The notes under the pieces are model-generated. The model did no database searches. It was not told the DNA's origin and worked only from the letters and a program-made list of their open reading frames with translations. The translations under genes and the position numbers were made by a program. A stretch of 64,000 nt of DNA, taken from positions 27,293 through 91,292 of the forward strand of contig JARXWK010000009.1 of assembly GCA_029916745.1 (NCBI GenBank), read 5' to 3'. Shown in pieces: positions 45,468-54,496 of the stretch; the first letter of the stretch is position 1; every line of letters begins with the position of its first letter. This stretch comes from Dysgonomonadaceae bacterium PH5-43. GTDB lineage: Bacteria; Bacteroidota; Bacteroidia; Bacteroidales; Azobacteroidaceae.

Positions 45468-45922
45468 TAGTCTTCTTGTTTTGTTTTATCTTTAGAGTCG
45501 GCAGAGAAAGGAAATACGTCCATAAGCATAGTTTCGGTAACCGAAGCGATAGAGTAATCGGCCATAGAGCCTTTCATTCCTTCCTCTAAAATGTCGATAG
45601 CTTCTTTAAGATCCGAAGCTTGAGCCAATATCTGCACTGGAGTTTTCTTTTCGGCGCCACTTTTTTCGTCTAATGTGATATACATTATCTTTATCTTATA
45701 GTATCTATCGCCTGTTTCGTTGAAAAATAGTTCGGCAAACTTAGCTCTCTTAATATCAGTAACCGTAAATTCGCCAGTAATATAAGGACGCATCTCTTCT
45801 ATAATACGAGCTTCAGCTTCTGTAAATGAAAGCGCATCAACTAAATAAGGTTCTGTTACTTTTTTCTGAACGCCATTCTCCATCATCTTCTCGTAAGATA
45901 CTTTACACTCAAACCAATTCAT
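45467..45922 (-). CDS. DUF4494 family protein
   Basis: A 151-residue soluble protein matching the Bacteroidota DUF4494 family. It starts MNWFECKVSYEKMMENGVQK, followed by YLVDALSFTEAEARI and FTVTDIKRAKFAELFF. The second half (YKIKIMYITLDEKSGAEKK, QILAQASDLKEAIDILEEGM) is also characteristic. The function is unknown; the family is usually found next to yggS as here. Confidence 0.85.
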   Translation of the reverse strand: MNWFECKVSYEKMMENGVQKKVTEPYLVDALSFTEAEARIIEEMRPYITGEFTVTDIKRAKFAELFFNETGDRYYKIKIMYITLDEKSGAEKKTPVQILAQASDLKEAIDILEEGMKGSMADYSIASVTETMLMDVFPFSADSKDKTKQED

Positions 45923-45943
45923 CTTTTTAATCTTTGTTTATTA

Positions 45944-46417
45944 TTAATATTCTGTTTTGTCTTCTTTGTTTTTCCAAACCTTGAAAGCCTCTAAAGCTTC
46001 ATCTCTCATCATCTTTACTACAGGTATAGAGCGTTTTTGCTCAGGCAAATCTATCTGTTCGTATATAAATGAGTCGTCGAATCCTATATCTTTCGCATCT
46101 GTTTTTGTGTTTGCGTAATATAGCTTTTCTATTCTTGCCCAATAAATAGCCGACAAACACATAGGGCAAGGCTCGCACGAGGCATATATTTCGCAACCCG
46201 AAAGGTCGAAAGTGTTTAATGCCTCAGCCGCTAAGCGAATGGCATTAACTTCGGCGTGAGCGGTAGGGTCGTTACTCAACGTTACCGTATTGTGAGCCGC
46301 AGCTATTATTTCACCATTCTTTACCACAACAGCCCCGAAAGGTCCGCCTCCGGCTTCTATTCCAATAAGCGAAAGTTCTATGGCTTTTCGCATCATATCT
46401 TCAGAAAAATTGTTCAT
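45944..46417 (-). CDS. Nucleoside/guanine deaminase family protein
   Basis: A 157-residue zinc-dependent deaminase. The zinc and proton-shuttle motif is TAHAEVNAIRLA (HAE) and the second is CEPCPMCLSAIYWARI (PCxxC). N-terminal GIEAGGGPFGAVVVKNGEII matches bacterial guanine deaminase more than tRNA adenosine deaminase TadA. The C-terminal part (DAKDIGFDDSFIYEQI) is also GuaD-like. It probably deaminates guanine to xanthine; tRNA editing is less likely. It lies 2 bp after engB. Confidence 0.85.
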   Translation of the reverse strand: MNNFSEDMMRKAIELSLIGIEAGGGPFGAVVVKNGEIIAAAHNTVTLSNDPTAHAEVNAIRLAAEALNTFDLSGCEIYASCEPCPMCLSAIYWARIEKLYYANTKTDAKDIGFDDSFIYEQIDLPEQKRSIPVVKMMRDEALEAFKVWKNKEDKTEY

Positions 46418-46419
46418 TT

Positions 46420-47022
46420 TTACTTTCTTAAAGAGTTATTTATCTCTTCTATATAGTTTAATATATCTTCTTTTCCCTTGCGATACTCCGAAGAAGTATA
46501 AAATATAGGAGGGAGTTCTTCCCAGTTCTCTAATAATTTAGATTTATAATTCTCTATGTTTTCTTGTAGGCGACCGTTAGATATCTTATCTATCTTAGTG
46601 AAAACAATAACAAATGGAATGCCAGTTTCGCCCAATTCATCGATAAATTCTAAGTCTATCTTCTGAGGTTCGTGTCTGCAATCTAATAGAACGAACAGAC
46701 AAGTTAGTTCTTCTCTTTTGCCCAGATAGTTGTAGATTATTTTTTCTATTTGCAGTCTTCCCGCCTTTCCACGTTGAGCATATCCATATCCTGGTAAGTC
46801 TACAAGATACCAATCGTCGTTAATTATAAAATGATTTATAAGTTGAGTCTTACCGGGCTTAGAAGAAGTCATTGCTAACCCTTTTTTGCCTGTAAGCATA
46901 TTTATAAGAGAAGATTTTCCTACATTCGACCTTCCGATAAAAGCGTACTCGGGTTTACCATCGCTCGGACACTTCTCTACTTGTGTATTGCTTATTAAAA
47001 ATTCTGCTTTCTTAATATCCAT
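46420..47022 (-). CDS. engB: Ribosome biogenesis GTP-binding protein YihA/EngB
   Basis: A 200-residue essential GTPase needed for 50S assembly. G1 is [19 protein letters not shown]2/G3 are [16 protein letters not shown] and [14 protein letters not shown], and G4 is [10 protein letters not shown]. The C-terminal [20 protein letters not shown] covers G5. Length is normal. A -7 box (minus TAACTTTG, 47050-47057) lies 28 bp upstream, heading the run engB to CPBP protease. Confidence 0.94.
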   Translation of the reverse strand: MDIKKAEFLISNTQVEKCPSDGKPEYAFIGRSNVGKSSLINMLTGKKGLAMTSSKPGKTQLINHFIINDDWYLVDLPGYGYAQRGKAGRLQIEKIIYNYLGKREELTCLFVLLDCRHEPQKIDLEFIDELGETGIPFVIVFTKIDKISNGRLQENIENYKSKLLENWEELPPIFYTSSEYRKGKEDILNYIEEINNSLRK

Positions 47023-47049
47023 ATCTTATATGATTTGATAACTAAACCA

Positions 47050-47057
47050 CAAAGTTA
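47050..47057 (-). promoter_or_regulatory. -7 box for engB
   Basis: CAAAGTTA reads TAACTTTG on the minus strand, 28 bp upstream of the engB start. Confidence 0.55.
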
Positions 47058-47176
47058 ATATTTTTCACGAGCACTCTGAAATATTCGGCTTTTCTTTGAG
47101 AAAACTTTTCATTGTGTTTGTCTGTAAGAATTAGTAATAGTGCAAGCGAGGGGTTGATAAACCTTTGTCTAAGGAA

Positions 47177-47317
47177 GTTTCAAATTTTGAAACAGTTCGT
47201 TTCAAAGTATCACATAATTCGTTTCACGGTTTGAAATTACTTGTTTCATACGGTTGAAACTACCTGTTTCATACTGTTGAAACGAGTTGTTTCACCTTAC
47301 TGAAACAGATTGTTTTC
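47177..47317. repeat. Family-1 array (GTTTCA/TGAAAC units)
   Basis: Six and a half units of 22-23 bp, e.g. GTTTCATACGGTTGAAACTA, GTTTCATACTGTTGAAACGA and GTTTCACCTTACTGAAACAG. It lies between sulP (ending at 47367) and engB, both minus strand. The bases 47058-47176 show nothing else. Confidence 0.85.
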
Positions 47318-47334
47318 AAAATTGACATAATAAA

Positions 47335-47357
47335 AGCGAAGTAGAAACTACCTCGCT
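47335..47357 (-). terminator. Terminator of the SulP gene
   Basis: On the minus strand AGCGAGGTAG pairs with CTACTTCGCT (one G-T/offset) around a short loop and is followed by TTTTATT. It lies 10 bp after the sulP stop. Confidence 0.7.
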
Positions 47358-47366
47358 CTTATTGTT

Positions 47367-49067
47367 TTAATTATTTACAAGTTCTTCCGACCGTTTTATT
47401 GCATCGGTTATATTATCACAAACATTATCTTTTCCTATTTTGTGAGCCAATCCTGTTTTAATGAGAAGATTTTTAATATTATCGTTTACTCCCGACAATA
47501 CTAATTGAACTCCCATTTTATCTGATAGTCTGAAAAGACTTTCAAGATTATGAAGCCCTGTAGAATCCATAAAAGGAACTTTACGCATACGTATTATTCT
47601 TACTTTTGATGGAGCATTGTTTACTTTGCTAATACTATCTTCGAACTTATTTGCTATGCCGAAAAAGAAAGGTCCGTTAATCTCATAAACCTCTACACCT
47701 TTAGGCAGAATAAGTTTATCATTATCTTCTATTGATTCTACATTGCTATCAGATGATATTAGTTCGTCTGTTACTATTGATATGCTTGATGTTTCCGACA
47801 ATCGTTTTACTAATAATACCATTGCCAATAATATGCCAACTTCAATAGCTATGGTAAGGTCGAAAATAACCGTTAGAAAGAATGTTACTAACAATACAAT
47901 AACATCTGATTTAGGATTTTTGAGTAAAGAAGTAAACACTCTCCATTCGCTCATATTATAAGCTACGATAACCAATACACCAGCAAGACATGCCATAGGT
48001 ATATGTTTTGTTAGCGGAACTAAGAATAAAAGAATTAGCAATAATACTACAGCGTGAATAATACCAGCAACGGGTGTTCTTCCTCCATTATTTATATTAG
48101 TCATTGTGCGAGCAATAGCTCCCGTAACAGGTATTCCTCCGAAGAAAGGAACAACTATATTTGCCGCTCCTTGTGCTATAAGTTCTGTATTTGAGTTTTG
48201 TTTATCTCCTGTTATACCATCAGCAACGGTAGCCGAAAGTAAAGATTCTATCGCACCAAGCATTGCTATTGTAAATGCGGCTGGTAATAAAAGATTAACA
48301 TTCGACCAGCTTATAGATATTACTTCGGGAGCAGGAAAACTTGCATTTATTTCAAAACGGTCGCCAATAGTTTCTATTCCTGTTACTCCGAAACAGTTTT
48401 TACACAGATAAGCAATAATAGTCATTACAACAATTGCAACAAGCGAACCAGGTATCTTTTTAAACAGTTTAGGAGTAAAAACAATTATCAATATACTTAA
48501 TATACCTATTGCGAGAGATTTGAAATTAGTAGTTCCTATTGCTTTACCGTAAGCTATCCATTTAGAAATAAAGTCGGCAGGAACTTGATCCATAGTTAAA
48601 CCAAACAAATCTTTCATTTGTGTAGTGAAGATAACAAGAGCAATACCAGAAGTAAAACCTACTATAATAGGATAAGGAATAAACTTTATTATAGTACCAA
48701 GTCGTAAAAGCCCCATACCAATAAGCATAACCCCAGCCATTATAGTTGCTATTGCTAAACCTTGAAACCCGAATTGTTGAATTATTCCGTAAACAATAAT
48801 AATGAAAGCACCTGTTGGTCCTCCTATCTGTACCGAACAACCACCTAAAAAAGAAACAATAAATCCTCCTATTATTGCCGTTATTATTCCTTGTTCGGGA
48901 CTAACACCTGAAGCTATACCAAAAGCTATTGCTAAAGGAAGAGCTACTATACCAACAATAATACCTGCCATTAAATCTTTCACGAACTTCTCTTTAGAAT
49001 AGTTTTTAAGAGAAGAAAATAACTTAGGTTGAAAGTCTATCCCAAGTTTTTTGTACCAAGAGTTCAT
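47367..49067 (-). CDS. SulP family inorganic anion transporter
   Basis: A 566-residue membrane transporter with about 12-14 hydrophobic segments. It has the SLC26 core: LMAGIIVGIVALPLAIAFGIASGVSPEQGI (first helix region), GCSVQIGGPTGAF, and NIVVPFFGGIPVTGAIARTMTNINNGGRTPVAGI. A cytoplasmic STAS domain (residues ~435-560) contains KVPFMDSTGLHNLESL. Family members carry sulfate, bicarbonate or dicarboxylates; the substrate is not decided. It is divergent from perR. Confidence 0.92.
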   Translation of the reverse strand: MNSWYKKLGIDFQPKLFSSLKNYSKEKFVKDLMAGIIVGIVALPLAIAFGIASGVSPEQGIITAIIGGFIVSFLGGCSVQIGGPTGAFIIIVYGIIQQFGFQGLAIATIMAGVMLIGMGLLRLGTIIKFIPYPIIVGFTSGIALVIFTTQMKDLFGLTMDQVPADFISKWIAYGKAIGTTNFKSLAIGILSILIIVFTPKLFKKIPGSLVAIVVMTIIAYLCKNCFGVTGIETIGDRFEINASFPAPEVISISWSNVNLLLPAAFTIAMLGAIESLLSATVADGITGDKQNSNTELIAQGAANIVVPFFGGIPVTGAIARTMTNINNGGRTPVAGIIHAVVLLLILLFLVPLTKHIPMACLAGVLVIVAYNMSEWRVFTSLLKNPKSDVIVLLVTFFLTVIFDLTIAIEVGILLAMVLLVKRLSETSSISIVTDELISSDSNVESIEDNDKLILPKGVEVYEINGPFFFGIANKFEDSISKVNNAPSKVRIIRMRKVPFMDSTGLHNLESLFRLSDKMGVQLVLSGVNDNIKNLLIKTGLAHKIGKDNVCDNITDAIKRSEELVNN

Positions 49068-49121
49068 TTATTTATAGTTTGAGTTTATGTAATAATCAGT
49101 TATATAACTATATTCAGGGTG

Positions 49122-49129
49122 CAAAGGTA
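49122..49129 (-). promoter_or_regulatory. -7 box for the SulP gene
   Basis: CAAAGGTA reads TACCTTTG on the minus strand, 55 bp upstream of the start. Confidence 0.5.
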
Positions 49130-49169
49130 TTAACTTTTGTTCATATTTATAATCTTAAAGCTTAAAACT

Positions 49170-49201
49170 CTTGTTTATTAAAAAAAGACTAATTACTTTT
49201 G
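49170..49201 (+). promoter_or_regulatory. Promoter of perR-rubrerythrin
   Basis: CTTG at 49170-49173 (one off TTTG), 20 bp, TACTTTTG at 49194-49201. Expected transcript start near 49208. Confidence 0.65.
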
Positions 49202-49215
49202 TACTGTAAACAAAA

Positions 49216-49230
49216 TTGTAATCATTACAA
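49216..49230. promoter_or_regulatory. PerR-box-like operator
   Basis: TTGTAATCATTACAA, a perfect 7-1-7 palindrome matching the Fur/PerR box layout (TTATAATnATTATAA). It sits about 10 bp after the expected transcription start of perR, placed for autorepression. Confidence 0.75.
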
Positions 49231-49243
49231 GTATATACTAAGT

Positions 49244-49657
49244 ATGTTAATACAAGCTAAAGAAAGATTATTAGAGTATGGTGTAAAACCTTCATTACAG
49301 AGGATTGCGATAATGAATTATCTTATCAATAATGCTGTACACCCTACTGTTGACAGGGTATTTAACGAATTATATCCTTCTATGCCTACTCTTTCGAAGA
49401 CTACGGTTTACAATACTCTTAAACTTTTTGAAGAACACGGAGCAGTTCAATCTATAAGTATTGATGAAAAAAATATTCGTTACGATGCCGATTTATCTTT
49501 TCACGCTCATTTCAAGTGTAAACATTGTGGAGAAGTATATGATATAAACTTAGAACAAAATGATTTGTTAAACGTTAAAAATAACAAAGACTTAGTATTT
49601 ACAGAATGCCAAGTTTATTACAAAGGTTATTGTAGCGAATGTAAAAACAAAATATAA
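49244..49657 (+). CDS. perR: PerR-like Fur family repressor
   Basis: A metal-dependent repressor of peroxide-response genes. I use the ATG at 49244 (MLIQAKERLLEYGVKPSLQR), 137 residues. An in-frame ATG at 49199 lies inside the promoter. The winged helix has NAVHPTVDRVFNELYPSMPTLSKTTVYNTLKLFEEHG. The sensing half has HAHFKCKHCGEVYD and the second Cys pair YCSECKNK for structural zinc. The rubrerythrin gene follows 33 bp downstream, and a PerR-type box lies in the leader, both supporting PerR over Fur or Zur. Confidence 0.9.
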   Translation: MLIQAKERLLEYGVKPSLQRIAIMNYLINNAVHPTVDRVFNELYPSMPTLSKTTVYNTLKLFEEHGAVQSISIDEKNIRYDADLSFHAHFKCKHCGEVYDINLEQNDLLNVKNNKDLVFTECQVYYKGYCSECKNKI

Positions 49658-49690
49658 TAGCATATATACATAACATAAATATAAAGAAAG

Positions 49691-50269
49691 ATGGAAAAAA
49701 GTATTAAAGGAACAAAAACAGAACAAAACTTGCTAAAGTCATTTGCAGGTGAAAGTCAAGCACGCTCAAGATATACATTCTTTGCGAGTGTAGCTAAAAA
49801 AGAAGGTTACGAACAAATTGCAGGAGTATTTTTAGAAACTGCCGAACAAGAAAAAGAACACGCTAAACGCTTTTTCAAGTTTTTAGAGGGAGGTGAAGTA
49901 CAAATTACAGCAAGCTTTCCAGCAGGTGTTATAGGAACTACTGCTCAAAACCTTTTGGCTGCTGCCGAAGGAGAGTTAGAAGAGTGGGATATCTTATACA
50001 AAGATTTTGAAAAGGTAGCACTTGAAGAAGGTTTCCCTCAAATAGCTGCTGCATTTAAGATGATAGCTCAAGTAGAAGTTCAGCACGAAATTAGATACAG
50101 AAAACTTTTAGCTAATGTATTAGATGGAACTGTGTTTGAGAAAGAAGAAGAAATTGAATGGCAATGTCGCAACTGTGGATATGTTCACAAAGGCAAGAGT
50201 GCTCCTAAAGTGTGTCCTGCTTGCGTTCACCCTCAAGCATTTTTCGAACCAATGAAGAAAAACTATTAA
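49691..50269 (+). CDS. Rubrerythrin
   Basis: A 192-residue non-haem di-iron peroxidase of anaerobes that reduces hydrogen peroxide. The ferritin-like domain has the Glu ligands in GESQARSRYTFFA, ETAEQEKEHAKRFF and AQVEVQHEIRYRKLL. The C-terminal rubredoxin domain has WQCRNCGYVHKGKSAPKVCPAC with two CxxC pairs. Length is normal. It is co-transcribed with perR and ends at a terminator, indicating peroxide-induced expression in an anaerobe or microaerophile. Confidence 0.95.
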   Translation: MEKSIKGTKTEQNLLKSFAGESQARSRYTFFASVAKKEGYEQIAGVFLETAEQEKEHAKRFFKFLEGGEVQITASFPAGVIGTTAQNLLAAAEGELEEWDILYKDFEKVALEEGFPQIAAAFKMIAQVEVQHEIRYRKLLANVLDGTVFEKEEEIEWQCRNCGYVHKGKSAPKVCPACVHPQAFFEPMKKNY

Positions 50270-50310
50270 TAGATAGTTGATAAACGCCTTTTGCGTAAAC
50301 AAAATTTATA

Positions 50311-50348
50311 AAGCTGCTGAGAGATTATTCTTAGCAGCTTTTTTATTT
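50311..50348 (+). terminator. Terminator of perR-rubrerythrin
   Basis: AAGCTGCTGAGA and TCTTAGCAGCTT arms (near perfect) followed by TTTTTTATTT. Confidence 0.85.
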
Positions 50349-50460
50349 CTTCCCCCGTAACTAATTGAACATTAAAGAAAAGAGAGTAAAAACATATACA
50401 CAATTGTCTTTGGTATAAATTAAAAACTAAAAGTTTAGTTGTAAATAATTTATTTATACT

Positions 50461-50468
50461 TATATTTG
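50461..50468 (+). promoter_or_regulatory. -7 box for the TlpA-like gene
   Basis: TATATTTG matches TAnnTTTG. It overlaps an in-frame ATG-like early start at 50466 and so favours the ATG at 50490. Confidence 0.55.
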
Positions 50469-50489
50469 GGAAATTTTATAAATAAAGAA

Positions 50490-52673
50490 ATGAAAAAGAC
50501 TCTTACATTGTTATTCCTTTTTATGATGCCCTTTGTTATACACGCAAAGAACATTATTACAAATCCTTATTACGAAGTTTCCAATACAGGAATCAATTAT
50601 GTTATTCAGATTGAGTTGGGAAAGAAAGAAACCAAACTTACTCTACAAACTCGCTTTATGCCTAATTGGTGGATAAGCATACCCGATACTACTTATATTA
50701 AAACAGATATGGGAGAAAAACTCTACGTAAAGAGTTTGGAAGGAACGGAGTTTAATAAAGAAACCTTTATGCCAGCTTCTGGCGATTCTACTTTCGTGCT
50801 TACTTTTCCTCCTATAAACAAAAAAGTAAAGAAGATAGATTTGTACGAAGGTAATTCTGTTATTTATGGAATCTCTCTTAATAAAAAAGATTCTGGAAAA
50901 AGTTTACAAAAAGAACTTCCACAAGAAGTTAAACAATGGTTTGATGAAGAGTTCGATAAGGCAACTGTGAAAGAACCATTATCTGTGGAGGATTTAAGAT
51001 CTGAAAAGTTTTTTAATGATACACCTGCACGACTAATTGGCTACTTCAAAGGCTATGATACTCGATTGGGTTTTGAAACGGGAATGATATATATTGAAGA
51101 TGTGATTACAGATGAAAGATTTCCTGTTGTTGTATCAATATCTCCCGATGGACGCTTTGAGGCTGACCTTAATATATTACATTCTGAATATAATTCACTG
51201 CTTATTAATAATAAATATATTGAGTTTTATATCGAACCAGGACAAACACTTGCTGTGGTTTTAGATTGGGACGACTTCTTGATGGCAGATAGATACCGCG
51301 ATCGTTCGTATAAATTTCAAAAGACAGAGTTTTATGGTCCTTTAGCGGTTACTAATCGTGATTTGATGAAGGCAGATAATGCTTGTTCTATGCCTAATCC
51401 TTATTTTGTGTATGATAATATAGATAAGTTGTCGCCCGATGAGTTTGAGAAAGAATTGCGTAAACAATACGAACCCTACAATGATAAATGGGCAAAATAT
51501 CTTGCAGAAAACAGTATAGAGCCTAAGGCTAAAGCTATCAAAGAAATCAGTATGAAGTATGAGTTTGCTTCTCGTATGTTCGAATATTCAATGCAAAAGG
51601 AATATGAGGAAGCTTATAAAGGTAAATTTCCAACAAGTTTTTTCTATTTTTTGCAAGAAATGCCTTTGGACGACCAATTGTCCTTCCTATCTATTCAATA
51701 TTCTCTTGTTATGAATCGTTTCGAATATATGCCTTTATTTGAAAGAGGAGGTTTAGGTCAAGTATATAAAACTCAACCAGAGAAAACCTTCAAAGAGTAT
51801 CTTACTGACAATAATGTAGAATTGTCGGAAAAGGAGGAGAGCTTTGTGGATATTTTAGATAAAATACTATTAACTTCACAGATTGATAGTGAATCGCACA
51901 AACTTATTGAAAATAATACTGATGAATGGAATGAATTTGCGGAAAAGACTAAAACTCCGGGTTTAGAATACATGGAGAAATATATCAAAGTATTGGAAAA
52001 ATATTCACAAGCGGAAAGAAAGTTGAAAGGAGATCAGGTTAATTTAGCTATTCTTCAAGATTCGTTAGGACTTTCAAACTCTATAACTTACCAGATTGCG
52101 AAGTTGCGTGAATTGAATAATGTTTTTAAGATGATTCAAAATAAAGAAGATGCAAGTAGCTATCTAAAAGCATTCGATAAAACTCTTACTGTTCCTTACT
52201 TTACTTCTGTGTCGAAACAAGTTTTTCTGGAAGCTTTCCACAAAGAAGAAAAGCAAGCTTATGAACTCCCAGAGAACGAAAAAGGAACACAGATATTCCG
52301 TAATATCATCGACAAATACAAAGGAAAGATTCTTTTTGTCGATTTCTGGGCAACAACTTGTGGCCCGTGTGTAGGAGGGATTAAACAAAATCAGGAAATA
52401 CGTGAGAAATATAAAGATCACCCTAACTTCGAATTTATCTTTATTACCGATAGTAGGTCGACACCTGCTTCTGGTTATGCTAAATTTGTAGAAGAGCACT
52501 CTCTTTACAATAGCTATATTTTAACTCCCGACGAAATGAACTATATGAGGCAGTTGTTTAAGTTCAGCGGAATTCCTCGATACATAAAAGTAGATAAAGA
52601 CGGGAAGATAATAGATGATAATTACAGTATGTATGTGCGATTTTCACAAGATATTGAGGAGCTAACAAAGTAA
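50490..52673 (+). CDS. TlpA-family thioredoxin-like protein, exported
   Basis: About 727 residues from the ATG at 50490 (MKKTLTLLFLFMMPFVIHAK, signal peptide). The N-terminal ~140 residues are strand-rich. The middle (~150-590) is mostly helical, with a DUF4369-like segment early (ARLIGYFKGYDTRLGFETG). The C-terminal ~140 residues are a thioredoxin fold with the redox motif in VDFWATTCGPCVGGIKQ (CGPC) and the cis-Pro region FSGIPRYIKVDKDGK. It probably acts on disulfides in the periplasm. It is a single gene between terminators. Confidence 0.85.
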   Translation: MKKTLTLLFLFMMPFVIHAKNIITNPYYEVSNTGINYVIQIELGKKETKLTLQTRFMPNWWISIPDTTYIKTDMGEKLYVKSLEGTEFNKETFMPASGDSTFVLTFPPINKKVKKIDLYEGNSVIYGISLNKKDSGKSLQKELPQEVKQWFDEEFDKATVKEPLSVEDLRSEKFFNDTPARLIGYFKGYDTRLGFETGMIYIEDVITDERFPVVVSISPDGRFEADLNILHSEYNSLLINNKYIEFYIEPGQTLAVVLDWDDFLMADRYRDRSYKFQKTEFYGPLAVTNRDLMKADNACSMPNPYFVYDNIDKLSPDEFEKELRKQYEPYNDKWAKYLAENSIEPKAKAIKEISMKYEFASRMFEYSMQKEYEEAYKGKFPTSFFYFLQEMPLDDQLSFLSIQYSLVMNRFEYMPLFERGGLGQVYKTQPEKTFKEYLTDNNVELSEKEESFVDILDKILLTSQIDSESHKLIENNTDEWNEFAEKTKTPGLEYMEKYIKVLEKYSQAERKLKGDQVNLAILQDSLGLSNSITYQIAKLRELNNVFKMIQNKEDASSYLKAFDKTLTVPYFTSVSKQVFLEAFHKEEKQAYELPENEKGTQIFRNIIDKYKGKILFVDFWATTCGPCVGGIKQNQEIREKYKDHPNFEFIFITDSRSTPASGYAKFVEEHSLYNSYILTPDEMNYMRQLFKFSGIPRYIKVDKDGKIIDDNYSMYVRFSQDIEELTK

Positions 52674-52679
52674 TATTTT

Positions 52680-52780
52680 TGTACTGTGTTATAAAAATAA
52701 CTGACTGTGGTTTTGAAAAAAGACACTGAGATTATACACAAATCTCACTGAGTTTTCACACAAAGCTAAAAGTTGAAAAA
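52680..52780. repeat. Family-3 array of 21-22 bp ACTGTG/ACTGAG units
   Basis: Units ACTGTGTTATAAAAATAACT, ACTGTGGTTTTGAAAAAAGA, ACTGAGATTATACACAAATC and ACTGAGTTTTCACACAAAG at 21-22 bp spacing. Related units occur at 29700-29790. Confidence 0.6.
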
Positions 52781-52870
52781 CATCGATGAAATCAGGGATT
52801 TTTGAATTTTATGTCGCTTTGCGTCAACTTTTATCTTTTAGTTTTTAACTTTTATCTTTAAAATCCCCTG

Positions 52871-52917
52871 CCTTCACACTTTTCCTTTACTGCTCAATGA
52901 GTTACAAAGTGTGAAGG
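52871..52917. repeat. 12-bp perfect inverted repeat
   Basis: CCTTCACACTTT at 52871-52882 and AAAGTGTGAAGG at 52906-52917, loop 23 nt, no T tract. It is preceded by two copies of AACTTTTATCTTT. A GC-rich hairpin (CGCACG/CGTGCG) follows near 52945-52970. No gene is seen in 52674-53056. Confidence 0.6.
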
Positions 52918-53015
52918 GTAAAAAATAAAACTCCCTGTATACACGTGCGCACGAGAGACGTTACGTGCGATAATAGGAAATATTGAAATACATTTTTATT
53001 TGGTTGAAAATTTTG

Positions 53016-53023
53016 TATATTTG
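53016..53023 (+). promoter_or_regulatory. -7 box for the beta-propeller gene
   Basis: TATATTTG matches TAnnTTTG, 33 bp upstream of the ATG. Confidence 0.5.
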
Positions 53024-53056
53024 TTGAATACGTATATCTAATTCAGACTAAAATTT

Positions 53057-54217
53057 ATGATAATTATAAATAACAAATGGTTGTATGGTATCTGTATTGC
53101 TTGTATGTTCTTTATATCGTGCTCTAAAAGTGACGAATACTTTAATAGCGATTTTACAACAATAACAATAAAAGTAGAAAATACTGATAATTATCTTTCA
53201 AATGATGATATAGAAGATTTTTACTTCGTTAAATTAGAAACAGTCGAAGAGTCTCTTATTGGAGAAATAAGACGAATTAGAATAACCAACGATAGGATAT
53301 TTGTTTTAGACAGCGAAGTAGCAAAGAGTCTATTCGTATTTGATTCGGAGGGAAAATTTTTATTTAAGGTAGGAAGCATAGGTCAGGGCCCTGGAGAATA
53401 CGTTACGATAAATGATTTTTTCTTAAACGAAGACAAACAATCCATAGCTATTTTTGATGCAAATCTTCGTAAGATAAATTATTACGACTGGAATGGTCTT
53501 TATTTACACTCCAAAATACTTTCAGATTTTTGGTTTCATGCCTGTTCTCCACTAAGTTCCGAATATTACGCTTTAGATTTTACTAAAAGAGCAAGAGGAG
53601 CCAACAAGTATCATTTACAAATAATAGATAATAATAAACCTATCTTTAAGTATAAGAAATTAACAAATGATTATGCTTTGTCTAATAACTATCATATCGC
53701 ATTTTACGAAGGAGTTGATAGATTGTTTTACACACCTACACTTTGCGACAGTTTATTTATCATATCGTCTGAAGGTATTGAAGAAGCATATTCCATTGAT
53801 TTCGGAGATAAAAAAATGCCATCAAAAACCATAAATAAACTTACGGGTAGCAAACAGGTTGAAGAGTTATATTCTTCTGGCTATTTTTATGGAATTAAAG
53901 ATGTTACTGAAACTAATGACTTTATGTATTTTTCGTATTCTTACTTAAACTCTTCATTACCTTTTTTCTATAACAAAGAAAAAGGAATACAACATAGCGG
54001 CATTCTATATTTCCCACTTCCGCTAACATCTTATAATGATTATTTTGTCGGAGTCTACGAGTCTCATACAATAATGGCAGTTTTATCAGCCGACAATAAT
54101 CAAGAGTACTTAAATAATTGGCAACAAATAATCGGAGATGATTATTGGAGTTTTATCCAATCTCATAAAGATGAAGAAAACCCTCTAATTGTTTTTTATA
54201 AGATAAGAAATTCATAA
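53057..54217 (+). CDS. 6-bladed beta-propeller lipoprotein
   Basis: A 386-residue protein with a lipoprotein signal (LYGICIACMFFISCS, Cys ~22). The N-terminal DFYFVKLETVEESLIGEIRRIRITNDRIFVLDSE and the GKFLFKVGSIGQGPGEYVTI block are typical of the Bacteroidota 6-bladed beta-propeller family (NHL-like blades). Other blades include QSIAIFDANLRKINYYDWNG. Such proteins are usually surface or periplasmic and often accompany glycan or peptide uptake loci; no such locus is adjacent. Function is unknown. Confidence 0.85.
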   Translation: MIIINNKWLYGICIACMFFISCSKSDEYFNSDFTTITIKVENTDNYLSNDDIEDFYFVKLETVEESLIGEIRRIRITNDRIFVLDSEVAKSLFVFDSEGKFLFKVGSIGQGPGEYVTINDFFLNEDKQSIAIFDANLRKINYYDWNGLYLHSKILSDFWFHACSPLSSEYYALDFTKRARGANKYHLQIIDNNKPIFKYKKLTNDYALSNNYHIAFYEGVDRLFYTPTLCDSLFIISSEGIEEAYSIDFGDKKMPSKTINKLTGSKQVEELYSSGYFYGIKDVTETNDFMYFSYSYLNSSLPFFYNKEKGIQHSGILYFPLPLTSYNDYFVGVYESHTIMAVLSADNNQEYLNNWQQIIGDDYWSFIQSHKDEENPLIVFYKIRNS

Positions 54218-54230
54218 TAACTAAAAGCTA

Positions 54231-54475
54231 AAAATGTAAAGCTTCACTTAGGGTCTTCTCTCTTAGTAGATACCCCTTGTCGCTCTTAGTAGATAGGCGA
54301 GGTGTCTCTACTAAGAACGACGGGGTGCTTTAAGTACTAAGGCGTGGCGGTTCTCCTAAGAGCAGCAAGGGTTTTCTACTAAGAAACAGCTCGCCTATTT
54401 AGTTACAAAGACAAGGGGTATCTTATAAGAAACAACTCACCTTTCTACTAAGAACAAGTATAGAGATTTTATTTA
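54231..54475. repeat. Family-2 array, second long copy
   Basis: Same leader (AAAGCTTCACTTAGGGTCTT) and the same order of the first ~9 units of 23 bp as at 23586, with scattered substitutions. The two loci therefore share one ancestral element and not just similar repeats. It ends ~20 bp before a fic gene relic. Confidence 0.85.
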
Positions 54476-54496
54476 AGAGAAGGATAAAACTAATTT

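Noticed and set aside
48562..48840. Minus-strand 92-codon ORF inside sulP
   Set aside because: It lies in another frame of the clearly coding SulP gene and its composition (Tyr/Arg/Asn/Trp-rich) is a frame artefact.
47367..49067. SulP with carbonic anhydrase partner operon
   Set aside because: No carbonic anhydrase gene is adjacent; the neighbours are perR and engB.
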